Positions 1 through 11,054 of a stretch of 64,000 nt of DNA are shown here, piece by piece. Origin of the DNA: Callorhinus ursinus (taxonomy: Eukaryota; Chordata; Mammalia; Carnivora; Otariidae); NCBI RefSeq assembly GCF_003265705.1, contig NW_020312858.1, positions 5,236,638 to 5,300,637 of the forward strand, in the 5' to 3' direction. The notes under the pieces are model-generated. The model made no database searches, was not told the origin of the DNA, and saw only the letters and a list, made by a program, of their open reading frames with translations. The stretch's first letter is position 1. The number at the start of each line of letters is the position of its first letter. The translations under genes and the position numbers were made by a program.

Positions 1-58
1 ATCTCATTCTCTCTCTCAAATAAATAAATAAAATTTTAAAAAAAAATTTTAAAAAAAG
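1..58 (+). repeat. Carnivore SINE, 3' tail only
   Basis: The window opens inside the CT-rich 3' part and AAAT-type A-tail of a tRNA-Lys-derived SINE on the plus strand. The head lies outside the window. Confidence 0.8.
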
Positions 59-764
59 TCTAGACAAACACATAAGAAACAATGTTTGCTTCTAAGGAGG
101 GGAGGGGAACATATTTTACTGCATATTTTCTTGTACTGTTTCAATTTTACATTCATCATTTCTGATAAAGTAAGTAATAACATAAAGTGCTTATCACTCA
201 GTGCCGATGAGTGTTCAGTACCAGTGTTGTGGACAGTGTTACTGTAATGCATTAGTATTGATTTCTTTTGGCTGATGTTTCCCGCCCCTGGCTCCCTTGA
301 AAGGCCTGTCTCCTACCTCCTTTCCTTCGCCCCACTTCTGTAAGGAGCATGAGAAGCAGGAAACTGTGGAGACCAAATTCCTATTTTCAGCCTTGTGCAG
401 AAGGAACAATTCCACCTGGCCACGTCTGCACACCAGCACAGCCCTGGCTGCCTCTCAGAAAAGGTGTGAGGTTTGGTTAGAGGTGCTGGGAATGTGGCGA
501 CATGATGGCTCGAGCAGATGGAGGGGGCTCTCAGGGAAGGAGGTGGCAAGACGATGACTCCAGCCGCCCTAGGAGGTGGCTCTCGGGGAGACGCCTGTCC
601 TTGAACTGTAGCCAGGACTCCAGAGTTTGTAGGCAACTGCATCACTGCAGTTGTGTGCTCCGCCAGGGGGCACCGGCACAAGGAGGGGACGCTGGATGAG
701 AACGTCTCCTCCCCAGGATGGCCCCGCTGCCCGCCGGGCAGGGCCCACTAAGGAGACAGTCAGT
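59..764. other. No gene or repeat recognised
   Basis: Unique-looking sequence. The 450-760 part is moderately GC-rich and contains a CTCF-like word at 660-672. Reading frames here overlap on both strands and show no family signature. Confidence 0.5.
660..672 (+). promoter_or_regulatory. CTCF-like motif (12 of 13)
   Basis: CCGCCAGGGGGCA matches the CTCF core CCASYAGRKGGCR at all but the third position, in plus orientation. This is a motif match only; occupancy is inferred. Confidence 0.35.
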
Positions 765-1262
765 GTGGGAGGCTGCATAAGGGCCCCCCAAATACATTCG
801 CGTCCCAAACCCTGGAACCTATGGACATTACTTTATAGGGCAAAAGGGACTCTTTAGTTGGGATTAAGCGAAAGCTCTTGAGATGGGGAGATTATCTGGG
901 GTTATCCGGGTGGGCCCAAGGTAATCACAACAGACCTTTGTAAGAGGTTCACAGGAGGCTCCGAGTCAGAGGAGAAAGCTGGGCAAAGGCAGAAGCATAG
1001 AGAGAGTTGAAGATGCTATGCTTCTGGCTTTGAAGATGGAGGAAGGAGACATAAGCCCCGGCATGGAACTCTAGAAGCTGAAAGGGGTGCCCTCCCCGGA
1101 GCATCCTGAGGGAATATAACCCTGCCAACACCCAGATTTCAGCCTCGTGAAATCCATTTTGGACTTGTGACCTCCACGACTATCAGACAATGGATTTGTG
1201 TTGTTTAAAGCCAAGAAGCTTACGGTGACTGGTTACAACAGCCACAGGGAAAAGAATACAGT
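765..1262 (-). mobile_element. MLT1-type MaLR LTR, antisense
   Basis: The segment reads as the reverse complement of an MLT1 (ERVL-MaLR) LTR. The LTR 3' end, with the cccccaaa and gtcc...cctaatcc-like words, is on the left. The TGTGTTGTTTAAAGCC word (complement of the GGCTTAAAACAAC block) is near 1197-1212. It is heavily diverged, has no internal coding region, and is probably a solo LTR. Recognised from memory of the consensus. Confidence 0.65.
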
Positions 1263-1579
1263 TAGGACCCACCTCTCACGGTCTCCTCCGCTCCACTCTA
1301 TTCACCTTCCCCTTCCAGCTGCCTTCCCAGGCAAACCTGACCTTCCCGGTTCCAAGAGGGCATCTGCGGCGAAACCTCACATCCTCTCAGCCTCACATCC
1401 TACGTTAGAGTCCCTCAGCTAATTGGTGCCACCTGCCCACTCTCTGGCTCTACAGGGATGCGACAGGCAGGACTTGGCTGACAGAACGGATGGGATCCTT
1501 TGACTTTATGGTGGGGAGAGCAAGACCAGTCATGCACACCATGGCATAAAGCAGGGATAAGGAGCTGACTTCCTGCTGC
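1263..1579. other. No gene recognised
   Basis: Unique-looking sequence between an MLT1-type LTR and a MIR. Nothing further seen. Confidence 0.4.
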
Positions 1580-1765
1580 TAAGGTGTGACCCTGGCCAAG
1601 CTACTTGGCCTCCCTGTGCCTCTGTTGCCACATGTTAAAACAGAGATACTGATAGTACTCAGCTCTGGGGCTGTTGGAAGAATTAAACAGGTTAATAACT
1701 ATAATGCTCTTGGAACAGGGCCTGGGACATAGAAAGAGCTATAAAAGGACTTTATTATGCTCCTC
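1580..1765 (+). repeat. MIR SINE, sense
   Basis: Core order matches MIR: a gtgtgaccctggccaagct word, then a 'cctctgt' block, a degenerate aaacagagat segment, gaagaattaaacaggttaat, and a 'gggcctgggacatag' 3' block. It is old and diverged. Confidence 0.65.
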
Positions 1766-2349
1766 CTAGAGGATATCAGGCTTTCTGAAGAAGAAGGACT
1801 AGACACTGAGTGGCCAAAAATTGCTGATGATTCACCATGGGGCAGGAGGATTCTGGGAAGGACAATGTGTGTTTGTCTATTTCTAAAGCTCAAATGCAGG
1901 CTTTCCTAGGCCCCAAAGCTTGGTAGTAGGCACACAATGGAGAGTTAGAGCCACTCCCAGGAAGCGGCATGTGCCTTCAGAGCAGTTGCCATAGCTTGGG
2001 CCAGAACTCCTTCACCTTAACTTCTCCCCTGCCCACTCCTCTGCTCCATCAGGAACAGCATCCCTGGACTGCCCAGCACTGCCCACCATGAAGGATGACC
2101 CACAGGACTATGGTGTGGTCTTTCCTGCTGCATCCTTGTGCCAGATGATGATGGCTCACCAGCCCTGGAGTCAACCAGACCTGGATTTGAGAGCCCGCTC
2201 AGCCAGGATATCGATAAAACATCAAAAGCTGTCCTGTTAAGTTGGTCCCTTTCATATTTTTGCTTGAACATTTTCCCCAAGGTTACAAAAGCACAAGTCA
2301 GTCCCACCTTCTTGAGCTGCCACCTCTCAAGCAGCTATTGGCCACAAAG
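1766..2349. other. No gene recognised
   Basis: Unique-looking sequence. Short overlapping open frames on both strands have no recognisable domain. Confidence 0.4.
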
Positions 2350-2505
2350 CATCTCTAAGCAGTGTTCCCCACACAGCACCCTCGCGCAGAGGTCCATGCT
2401 GTGTCTCCATACAGTGTCCCCCACAGCAACATGCAGTGACTCACACAGCATCCCCACACATTGTCCCATGCAGTGTCCCCACTCGGTGTTCCCACAGATG
2501 GTCCC
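2350..2505. repeat. Degenerate tandem repeat, cagtgtccccac-like
   Basis: Imperfect reiterations of a roughly 12-20 base unit containing cagtgt(t/c)cccca(c). Variants such as gcagtgttcccc, acagtgtcccc, gcagtgtccccac and cggtgttccc occur through the segment. Copies are diverged and unevenly spaced. Confidence 0.5.
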
Positions 2506-2559
2506 TCTTCTAACTTACTTACAAATGAATAACCACCTTCTCTCTTGACCACTGCCTGA

Positions 2560-3084
2560 CAGTGACAAAGACTCTCTCCTTGACCAAACTCTAGCCGGGT
2601 TCCTCTGAGCCCACTTCTCAGCGAAGCCCCAAGCTGGGCCTACAAAGACTTGAACAAACACTAACACACTCAGGGCTGCACCCCTAAGATGATCCTAGCC
2701 CCCCTTAAAGTGCCTGCCTGAGAAAACACAAGGCTTCCAAAAGAAATGACTGTTTCTTCCAGAGGACACCTGAGGACAGGGCTCCGGTCTCTCTCCAGCC
2801 TGCAAAGGTGGGAGGGGAGGAGCAAACCCAGATGGGTTTCACAGGGACAAACCCCTCCCCCACTTTTTGTAAATTTTCACTGCCCTGACTCTACTGAGTC
2901 CCTACTCACCCCTCTCCCTAACCCCTCATTCTCCCTTGAAAACACCCAGTCACCTCTGAACATACGAAAGTTGAGTTCGGGTCACATTGGACTCTTTTCC
3001 CTTTTGCAATAGTATGTTACTGATTAAAATCAGTCCTTAACACTTTTTGACCAGTGCCCAGCTTTTTTCATCTTTGACACCAGG
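2560..3084 (+). mobile_element. Probable retroviral solo LTR (family unassigned)
   Basis: The layout is LTR-like. A C-rich U3-like stretch is followed by an ATTAAA-type signal near 3022, then a cagtccttaacactttttgaccagtg-type block resembling R-U5, ending near ttgacacca. No gag, pol or env sequence adjoins it. Confidence 0.45.
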
Positions 3085-3094
3085 AGCCAAGCTA

Positions 3095-3255
3095 AAGATT
3101 TCCCATTACAGTATTTCATTTGATTCTCTCGGGAACCCTACAAGATAGGGTCTCTCGTTACAGATGAGGAAACTGAGGGTCAGAGGAGTCTTGCTGAAGA
3201 CCACAGAGCTGGTGCACAGCAGAGCTTGCAGTCCTGCCTACTACGTACTTCCTAC
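3095..3255 (-). repeat. MIR SINE, antisense
   Basis: Contains the antisense MIR core cagatgaggaaactgagg (3161-3178), followed by a degenerate 'cagaggagtcttgctgaagaccacagagct' block. Diverged. Confidence 0.65.
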
Positions 3256-4570
3256 CGTGAGACTGTTGGAGAGAAGGAAGGAATCATCTGAATCAGAGAA
3301 CAACCTTCTAATCCCAAAAGTGACATGGCTCCAAGCTCAAAGCAGCGATGAGAGCTGTCCCCTGGTGTGGGAGCCCCTGGTCCACCATCCATCAGCAGGA
3401 GGTGAAAGCGCTGCCAACCAGAGCTGAGGTTTGCAGGGAGCGGGCTCTGGGCTTCAGCAGCCACATCCCACTTTTCTGAGATCATCACAGCAGCTCCGCT
3501 CCTTGGCCTCTCAAGTCATCAATTCTGACCCTGGCATCCAGGCACCAGAGTGATTTTATGGCACCTTGGGGCTTTTGTGTGAAATGCGGTTTAGGCAGCA
3601 GGACAGATGAAGGGCTCCCCACCCTCTTGCGATTACCTGGAAGGAATTTGCTTTGCTTCTTTTCTGTGAGATTAGAAATACGTTCCAAAGTTCCTGTGAA
3701 ATCTGTTGGGCAGAGTGGGCATGAGCAGCGTCGGCAGGTCTGGTCTCTGCTCTACAGAGAATCACAGCCCTTTGGGGGATGTGACAGTTTAAAAAGTGTT
3801 GAGAAAGGTGCTCTGTACATGGAATCTGAAGACTAGATTGTATCTCAAATACATCAAGTGATCTTCTGAGTCTCAGTTTCTGTAACTCAAAAATGGGAGC
3901 GATGTCTCAAGCAGCACCAAACTTAACTGCTCGGTGTGTCCATGCTCCAGAGAAATAGCGGGCAGTCCAAGGTCAAGAATGTCCATCCTTAACCCAGTAG
4001 CCCTTCACAAGCCAAACAGAACCCAATTGTTGAAGGACAGCCAGCTTTCTCCCCTCAAACAGCAATGTGTTGTATTGAAAGCTCAATATTTTCAATAGTT
4101 TAATTTCCATACATTTTAGCTTTGGAGAATAATTTCAAGTTTGGGAGATTCATTTTTTTTAAATGCAAATTGGCTTTGATTTGGAAAGAATTGAGACGGA
4201 GTTCTGGGGTGGGGCCTCCAATCTTAATGACATATTTGCATATCAATGGCCTCTTACTTTATTTGCTGCCTTGGCCACCCTCCGAGCTTAGATGGCTCAA
4301 GACGCAAATGGGAAGATGGGAGAAATCCTGGTTGTTCTTCCTTTTCTAAGTTTAAATATAGGAACTGCTTTGAAATAAAATTTCCCCATGGACTTTTGAA
4401 GTCAGACTGAGCAGATAAAATAGATAATATTTTATCAAACTTACCTAAACTGTAAGACAGTGTGGAATGAATTCTCTCGCATTTGCATGAGCATGCATAC
4501 CCTTCAGAATTCTCCGGAGGCCCACGGCAGGGTCGCGCACCTCCCAGGTGTTTATCAAGGTTGGCACTGT
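3256..4570. other. No gene recognised
   Basis: About 1.3 kb of unique-looking sequence, AT-richer around 4050-4450. Open frames up to about 107 codons overlap on both strands and resemble chance frames. Confidence 0.4.
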
Positions 4571-4915
4571 GCCCCACATGCTGGGGCTATGGAAAAGTCA
4601 GATGTGGGCACTTCCCTTCAGCACTTGGCAGTGGGGAAGACAGATCCTAAAGAAACCCTGAAGGGCTGCAGAAATAAAATCTGTAATGTGGGCTAAGAGG
4701 GGGAGAAAAATAGAGAGCTCTGAGATAGTATAACAGGGGAGCCTCCCAGAGGGAAAGGGACTAATGAGTAAAGATGTGAAGGGAAAACACACATGAGACA
4801 CGTGCGTGCATCCCCAGGAGCGGGAGAGAAGCTGTTTGGGATCGAAGGGACTGAAAAGGGGAAGAGAATGGCCGCGGAGCAGAGAGCACGGGGAAGAACC
4901 GGGCACATAGAGGCC
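4571..4915 (-). repeat. L2 (CR1-like LINE) relic, antisense
   Basis: Word order (ggcagtggggaagacagat, a gggagaaaaatagag-like block, then gagggaaagggactaatgag) resembles the antisense 3' part of L2. Strongly diverged. Confidence 0.35.
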
Positions 4916-4995
4916 AGGGGGCTTAGCAAAAATTTTGGTCTTTGTTGAAAGAGCAATGAGTATCCATTTGTTTCAAAAAAAGAAAGGAGCCCCAA

Positions 4996-5371
4996 ATGGG
5001 TTCATTTGCACCCACCCACCCACCCCACCTCCCAACGGCAAACCAAGACTTAATTAAAGTTTCGACCCATCCCAGGAATGAGACCTTTTAGCCTCAGTGG
5101 GAAATTTCCTGATCAGCACCAGTGAGGTCATCTGCAGGATAAACAACCCTGTCATTCCCCCCCACTCCCCCCCAAGATGTCCTGGCCGGAAACAACCCTT
5201 CCCCTTGCTAATAACCTCCTTGCCCCACCCTCTTGTCTAGAAAAAGCTTCCTTTTGTACACATCCTTGAAACATCTCTGGACATACTAGGGGAGATGGTA
5301 CCCCTTAGTGAATTGCTTAATAAAGCCAATTACATCTTCAAATTCACTCGGTTGAATTTTTGTTATTCAAC
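4996..5371 (+). mobile_element. Retroviral-type solo LTR A
   Basis: A U3-like region is followed by AATAAA at 5319-5324 and an R-U5-like end (ttcactcggttgaatttt...ttattcaaca). The left boundary is uncertain. This is the first of three different LTRs within 2 kb, with no retroviral coding remnant between them. Confidence 0.5.
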
Positions 5372-5860
5372 ACATTGAAGGATTCTAAGAAGGGGGATGA
5401 TGCCATCAGAAAATTTACATTTTACGTAGGGATGCCTGGGTGGCTCAATCGGTTAAGTGTCTGACTGACTCAGGTCATGATCTTGGGGAGGAGGGGAAAG
5501 AGAAGCAAGGGTCATAGACGACGCCCGGGTTTCTAGCTCACATAACTGAGTGGGGGTGCTGCCGTTCCCGGCAATGGCCAAGACCAGAGGAGGACCCCAT
5601 GTGGCAAGGGGCTGGTGTAAGGACTCTAGAGTTCAGCGTTGAACACGTTGGGTGTGAGGGACCTTAAAGACAGCTTTGAGACGAAAACAAGGACTGGGTT
5701 TGGGGAAGTGGTCTGTGCTGGAGATGGACATGTGAGAGCCTGCTAAGCCATGGGGAGGGCTGGAATGAGATGATGTCAGAAGAGTGAGAAGACAGGAGGA
5801 GCTTCAGGCAACCACCGACATTCCTGCTGCGTGAAATCCCCTCCACGCTGGGCCATGCAG
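5372..5860 (-). repeat. L2-like relic, antisense, interrupted by a SINE fragment
   Basis: Blocks such as ggattctaagaagggggatgatg and tcatagacgacgcccgggtttctagctcac resemble antisense L2-associated sequence seen again at 48.4-52.3 kb. A SINE fragment lies at 5429-5488. Confidence 0.35.
5429..5488 (+). repeat. Carnivore SINE, 5' fragment
   Basis: The tRNA-related head (gatgcctgggtggctcaatc...) is followed by tcaggtcatgatcttggggag, then unrelated sequence. The CT-rich part and A-tail are missing, so this copy is 3'-truncated. Confidence 0.75.
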
Positions 5861-5889
5861 CTCTTCCATGTGCCGTGTAAGGCATATTT

Positions 5890-6481
5890 GTACCTCACTG
5901 CTAATGTACTTTATCCCTTAGCTTTGGGACAGAGAAAGTGAAGAGACCCCACAAAGGACTACTTTTTGCCCCTTTTCCTGCCCCTATTCTTGCCAGGACC
6001 TGCACCCCCACCTTACACATGCCTATGGTACTTACTGATAAGGGAGCGGAAGGCTGGCTGAAGACAAAGCATAAGCAGATACCCTGCAACCTCCCCCCCA
6101 CCCCCCACTCCTGGGTGGGACATGTGTGACATTCTTCCAGGAATCTCCTAACTATCTTAATGTTAATACCTTGCTAGAGGGAAAAACAACCTTAACTTGA
6201 CAATGGCAAGGCCTCCAGTATCTTGTAGGTCCTCCTTAGCATATGAAAGTTCTCTTGAAACTTCCCTTTCCCTTACCCCCACCAAACCCATAGAATATAA
6301 TCAGCCACCCCTCCCCACCCCTCACAAACCCAGTGCAGCAGCTCTTTTCTGCCCACGGGTCCTGCCCCTGTGCTTTAATAAACCACCATTTTGCACCAAA
6401 GATGTCTCAAGAATTCTTTCTTGGTCATGGGCTCCGGACCTCACCCCACAGAACCTCACCTATATTCCAAAACCCCATCAG
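5890..6481 (+). mobile_element. Class-I-like (gammaretrovirus-type) solo LTR B
   Basis: Has AATAAA at 6377-6382, the following gtctcaagaattctttcttggtc R-U5 block, and a terminal ...ccccatca. This is typical of ERV1 LTRs. The left edge is uncertain. No coding remnant is visible. Confidence 0.6.
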
Positions 6482-6489
6482 TACTGATG

Positions 6490-6953
6490 ATATAGATCCT
6501 CCTCCTAAAGGTTGAAGAGTTAAGGATTTATTTGGAGTCTTCCAGCACAACAGATAACAGCAAAGGAGTGACTGGTTGAGGTTGTCCTGAGTATTTTACC
6601 ACTGACTCCAGACACCTTGACACCGAGACTCCTGGTTCTAGGGCATAAGTGACTTAGGGAGGACATCCGAGCACTTGTCTTTGTTTTGACCAGTTCCCAG
6701 ATGGCTGAGAGGACATGTGTATCAGACCACCATCCTCAATAAAAACCCCAGGCCCCAAGCAAAGATGAGACTCACTCTTCTAACCTTCTCAAGTCTCCCA
6801 GATGCTTTGTCTGTATCTGCTCCATCTTCAATAAATTCTGCTCTCGCTTCCTCTTGGCTCATATTTGATTTCTATCCTGTGCAAAGCCAAGGACCCTCTT
6901 GGCTCATCCTGTGGGACCCCCTCTGGGCCCTCAGACCCAGCCAGCCTGCATCA
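6490..6953 (+). mobile_element. Class-I-like solo LTR C
   Basis: Two AATAAA signals lie at 6738-6743 and 6830-6835. They are followed by a ctctcgcttcctcttggctc R-like block and a C-rich U5 ending near ctgcatca. The sequence differs from LTR B, so it is a different ERV1-like family. Confidence 0.5.
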
Positions 6954-7348
6954 GTTTGTATTCTTGCCAAGGATGTATAGTCTGAATCTAATCATGAGGA
7001 AACAATCAGACAAATCCAGATTATGGTTTAATATACAAGACAAGTAGCCTGTCCCCTTCAAATATATCAGTGTCATGAAAGACAAAAATATAAAATAAAA
7101 TAAATCTAGGGGGCAGTTCTAGAATCTAGATTAGAGGAGGGAAAAATGACAACCAAATGTAATATGTATCCTTGATAGGATCATAAGCCTAAAGAAAAAG
7201 AATTATATGATATTTGAGGGACAATAGGGAAACAAATAGGATATATTAGAGAGTATTTATCATATCAATGCTAAATTTCTTATGTGTGATCATGACATTG
7301 GAGTTATGTGGGACAATATCCCGGTCCTCAGGAAGTATATGCCGCGAA
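6954..7348. other. No gene recognised
   Basis: AT-rich sequence without a recognisable element. It supplies the target site of the next SINE. Confidence 0.4.
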
Positions 7349-7363
7349 GTGTTTGGGGATCTT

Positions 7364-7562
7364 TTTTTTTTTTAAAGATTTATTTATTTATTTGAGAGAG
7401 CGAGAATGAGAGAGAGAGAGTACATGAGAGGGGGGAGGGTCAGAGGGAGAAGCAGGCTCCTTGCTGAGCAGGGAGCCCGATGCGGGACTCGATCCCGGGA
7501 CTCCGGGATCATGACCTGAGCCGAAGGCAGTCGTTTAACCAACTGAGCCACCCAGGCGCCCA
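7364..7562 (-). repeat. Carnivore SINE, antisense, with TSD
   Basis: Full-length tRNA-Lys-derived SINE: poly-T at left, GA-rich block, and complement of the tRNA-like head at right (gagccacccaggcgccc). It is flanked by a perfect 15-bp TSD, gtgtttggggatctt, at 7349-7363 and 7563-7577. Confidence 0.95.
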
Positions 7563-7743
7563 GTGTTTGGGGATCTTATGTCTGTAACTTTTAACTGGTT
7601 GGGGGAAAAAAAAAGCTTAACATACATAAGAAGAGAGAAATAAAGCAAATATTGGAATGTTAACAAACTGGAAACTCTAAGTGAAGGTTTTATGAGTATT
7701 CATTGCACTACTCTTGTAAATTTTAGTTTTTAAATTTCTTAAA

Positions 7744-8430
7744 ATACATAGGGAAATTGCAGTGACTTCTGAGGCCCACTACCCAGATTTGGGCCAGACT
7801 TTACAAGGGTACAGCACTCCATAAGACTGCCTTCACTTCAGAGCCAACCACAAGTTTGGGGGTCCTGAGGCTACCCTCACATCTTGACTGGCTGGCTACA
7901 AATTCGGGAGCTCCCACTACCCGCTCAGATCTGGTAGCTCACTAGAACATCTCACAGAACTCGGGGAACTGCCGTCCTTACAAGTAGTTTTATATAGCAG
8001 AAGCATAAGTCAGAACCAGCCAAAGGAAGAAATATACAGGAGAGGGGGCTCTGCGAGCGTCCCATTGCTCTCTCCCCCTGCAATCAGGACCTATCACCCT
8101 CTCCTACACTGATGTGTGCCCATACACAGAGCATTGCAACCAGGGAGGTTCACCTGAACTTCAGTGTTTCATTACACAGCCATGATTGATTGACTCATTG
8201 GCCACACCCCCTTCTCCTCCCTAGAAGTCCAACTGTTATCACAGGGCTCAAAGCCCTGACTCTCTAATCACAGCATTGGTCTTTCTGGCTTGGCCTGTGC
8301 CCAGCCTGAGTCACCTTACAAGTACAAATTCTCAGGGCCCACCACGGATAAAAAAGGCTCTTTCATTACTCAGGAAATTCTAAGGATTTAGAGGTTGTTC
8401 CCCGGGAACCAGGGGCAAGGGACAGCCACA
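7744..8430. mobile_element. ERVL-like LTR, diverged
   Basis: Block order (ctcacagaactcgggg..., tttcattacacagccatgattgattgactcattggc, ...ctctaatcacagcattggtc, gagtcacctta, ...ctcaggaaattctaagg) parallels the LTR at 38.3-39.1 kb. The two are diverged members of one family. Family name not assigned. Confidence 0.5.
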
Positions 8431-9147
8431 TTCTCTTTAACACAGAAATAAGACAAAATATATTTAAAAACATTTTTTTTTTAATTCTGTCAAGAACCAC
8501 AGTAAATAGGCCTCGAGCATTTGAATCAAAAACTATCAGACTCCAGGGACATTGTCTCAGCTCCCCTCAGACTCCTACAACAGCACACAGGCTGTTTGCA
8601 TCTTGAGTTTAAAGACGCCACTTAGATGTCTCAACAGTTTCAAAGGAAAGGAGAAGTCAATTCACTTTTCTACACAGGGTCAGCTGCACACAGTAAATAC
8701 ACAGTTGTATGGGAGTGAGGAAATAATTTACATTTGTTGCCCAATGTTTCCCAGTTCAACTGAATACGCCAAATCCTTAGGATAGTCATAGCCTATACTA
8801 CTTCAATCAAATCGGATCCTTCTAACTATCCTAATCAAACAGGGAGGAAGTAAGAATTCCATGAGCAGTGTGAAAAATCACTGTATAATTGTAAATCAGA
8901 ACTGTAATCAGTCCTCTGGCCCCTGGGCCTTCTTCATCTCCAAGCTGTGAACCAAAACGACTTACTGTGAATATATCTGCGGGAGAAGAGCTCTGAGGCA
9001 CAGGACAGAGAGAACTGCCTTGTTCACATGCCTAGTGGTGAGAACAGAGGGAATGTTCATAAAAAATGAAAAAGGGAGGCTTGTTGTTCAGCAAACAGAG
9101 ACTCAAGAAGCATCCGTATTTGCTCTGTAACTAATTCATTTTAAAAA
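8431..9147. other. No gene recognised
   Basis: Unique-looking AT-rich sequence. The right end is the target of two successive SINE insertions. Confidence 0.4.
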
Positions 9148-9160
9148 TATGAAAGTGAGG

Positions 9161-9386
9161 GGGGCATCTGGGTGACTTAGTTGGCTAAGCACCGACTCTT
9201 GGTTTCAGCTCGGGTCATGATGTCAGGGTTGTGAGAATGAGCCCCGAGTTGGGCGCCACACTCAGCAGGGGAGTCTGCTCAAGATTCTCTCTCTCCCTTT
9301 CCCTCTCCACACCCCCCCACCGTGTGCTCGCTCACTCTCCCTCTTTCTCTCTCCCCCAAAATAAATAAACAAATCTTTAAATAATA
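9161..9386 (+). repeat. Carnivore SINE, sense, with TSD
   Basis: Full-length SINE with head, CT-rich part and AAAT/AAAC tail. TSD tatgaaagtgagg at 9148-9160 and 9387-9399. It is followed immediately by a second SINE. Confidence 0.92.
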
Positions 9387-9399
9387 TATGAAAGTGAGG

Positions 9400-9611
9400 G
9401 GCACCTGGGTGGCTCAGTCGGCTAAGTGACCAACTCTTGATTTTGGCTCAGGTCATGATCTTGGGGTTGTGAGGTCAAGCCCCACATCAGCATGTTCAGC
9501 AAGGAGTCTGCTTGAGATTCTCTCTCCCTCTCCCTTTGCCCCTCCCCCCACTCACACATGCACTCTCTAAATAAATAAATACATAAATAAATAAATAAAA
9601 TCTTTAAAAAA
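9400..9611 (+). repeat. Carnivore SINE, sense, abutting the previous one
   Basis: A second full-length copy starts directly after the TSD of the SINE at 9161-9386. The sequence after its tail (tatgacaggg) may be a diverged third TSD copy, which would mean two insertions at one site. Confidence 0.9.
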
Positions 9612-9693
9612 CTATGACAGGGTTGCATGCACATAGGTTAAAAAAAAACAGTAAAAGTATAGCAGGATTTACACTCAAATTGTTTGACAACTG

Positions 9694-9807
9694 GGGTGGC
9701 TGGCTTACTCACTCGGTAGAGTGCCCAACTCTTGATCTCAGGTTCGTGAGTTTGAGCCCCACGTTGGGTGTAGAGTTTACTAAAAAAAATGGAAGAAAAA
9801 ACAAAAA
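9694..9807 (+). repeat. Older short carnivore SINE, with TSD
   Basis: Short tRNA-derived form: diverged head, ttgatctcaggttcgtgag, gccccacgttgggtgtagag, then an A-rich tail, with no long CT-rich segment. TSD tgtttgacaactg / tgtttaacaactg at 9681-9693 and 9808-9820. Confidence 0.85.
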
Positions 9808-9820
9808 TGTTTAACAACTG

Positions 9821-10390
9821 TGTCAAGAAGGGCACAGACCAATCAGAACAGATTCTAGACACTGTACCGGAGAGGACCCACTGAATAGCAGTCCAGATAT
9901 ACAACAAAAAGAGATTTATCACCCCAGAATCCCAGCTCCACTCCCCAGAGGGAAGCAGTGTTAATTTCTCAAGACTTGTTCCAGAAATGTTTTATGCATC
10001 TATCAGTCTACCTGTGCACTTGATAATCCCTTTTTGTATGGATCCCTTTTTCTGAAAACACCATACTGTTCTGTAACATACTTTTTTCTTTTAACAATGC
10101 ATCTTAGACATCCTTCCACATCTGCGCAAGTAGAGCTACCTGATTTTTGTGAAGCTTAAGCAATGCTGCTGAAGGGGAGCAAATTTTGTCACCCCAAGAT
10201 CTGCCTCTTTGGCATATTGATTATTTTAAGCTGGTTACTTTTAAGAAAATGCAGACACAAGAGAAGCTCTGAAAACCAAATAGAACTTACCCTTTTGTAA
10301 GAGATATTTACATGTATAAGAGAAACCTCCTTTTGTAAGGATGTCTCCCTAGCTGTATCAGGAAATGGGGTGGGAGGGGGGCGGTGAGTC
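9821..10390 (-). repeat. Probable old L1 3' region, antisense
   Basis: Phrases at about 10080-10140 (cttttaacaatgcatcttagacatccttcc) and the general T-rich composition resemble the antisense 3' UTR of old mammalian L1 (L1M). Weakly preserved; boundaries uncertain. Confidence 0.35.
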
Positions 10391-10402
10391 TAAATCTCTA
10401 GA

Positions 10403-10564
10403 GGGTGCCTGGGTGGCTCAGTTGGTTAAGAGACTGCCTTCGGCTCAGGTCATGATCCTGGAGTCCCAGGATTGAGTCCCACATCGGGGAGTCTGCTTCT
10501 ACCTCTGACCCTCTTCCCTCTCGTGCTATCTCTCATTCTCTCTCTCTCAAATAAATAAAAATCT

Positions 10565-10603
<39 letters not shown>
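10403..10603 (+). repeat. Carnivore SINE, sense, with TSD and long AAAT tail
   Basis: Full-length SINE ending in a run of about 10 AAAT units, a likely length-variable tail. TSD aaatctctaga at 10392-10402 and 10604-10614. Confidence 0.93.
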
Positions 10604-10605
<2 letters not shown>

Positions 10606-10844
10606 ATCTCTAGAAACTATTATCAGTGGAGAAGACATGGATTTAAATCTGGATAACAACTCTACCCTTGTTCACTCTGCTTTTCCTGGTGACCTCCCAT
10701 ATCTGACTCCCCATCCCCATCATCTTCTTTTGTCTTTAACTGAAGATGGTATTTAAGATGATGGCTTTGGGCATTTCAGCAGATTACTCAGTTTTCCTGA
10801 GTCTCTCCCGTATATAGAGGAGGTATACAGGTTATTACATTTTT

Positions 10845-11037
10845 TTTTTAAAGATTTTATTTATTTATTTGAGAGACAGAGAGAATGAGAGAGAAAGCAC
10901 ATGAGAGGGGGGAGGGTCAGAGGGAGAAGCAGACTCCCCGCCGAGCAGGGAGCCCGATGCGGGACTCGATCCCGGGACTCCAGGATCACGACCTGAGCCG
11001 AAGGCAGTCGCTTAACCAACTGAGCCACCCAGGCGCC
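10845..11037 (-). repeat. Carnivore SINE, antisense, with TSD
   Basis: Full-length antisense copy. Perfect 17-bp TSD caggttattacattttt at 10828-10844 and 11038-11054, suggesting a fairly recent insertion. Confidence 0.95.
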
Positions 11038-11054
11038 CAGGTTATTACATTTTT

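Noticed and set aside
4996..8430. A possible endogenous retroviral provirus bounded by the LTRs
   Set aside because: The LTRs belong to different families, and no gag, pol or env-like reading frame lies between any pair. They are better read as solo LTRs.
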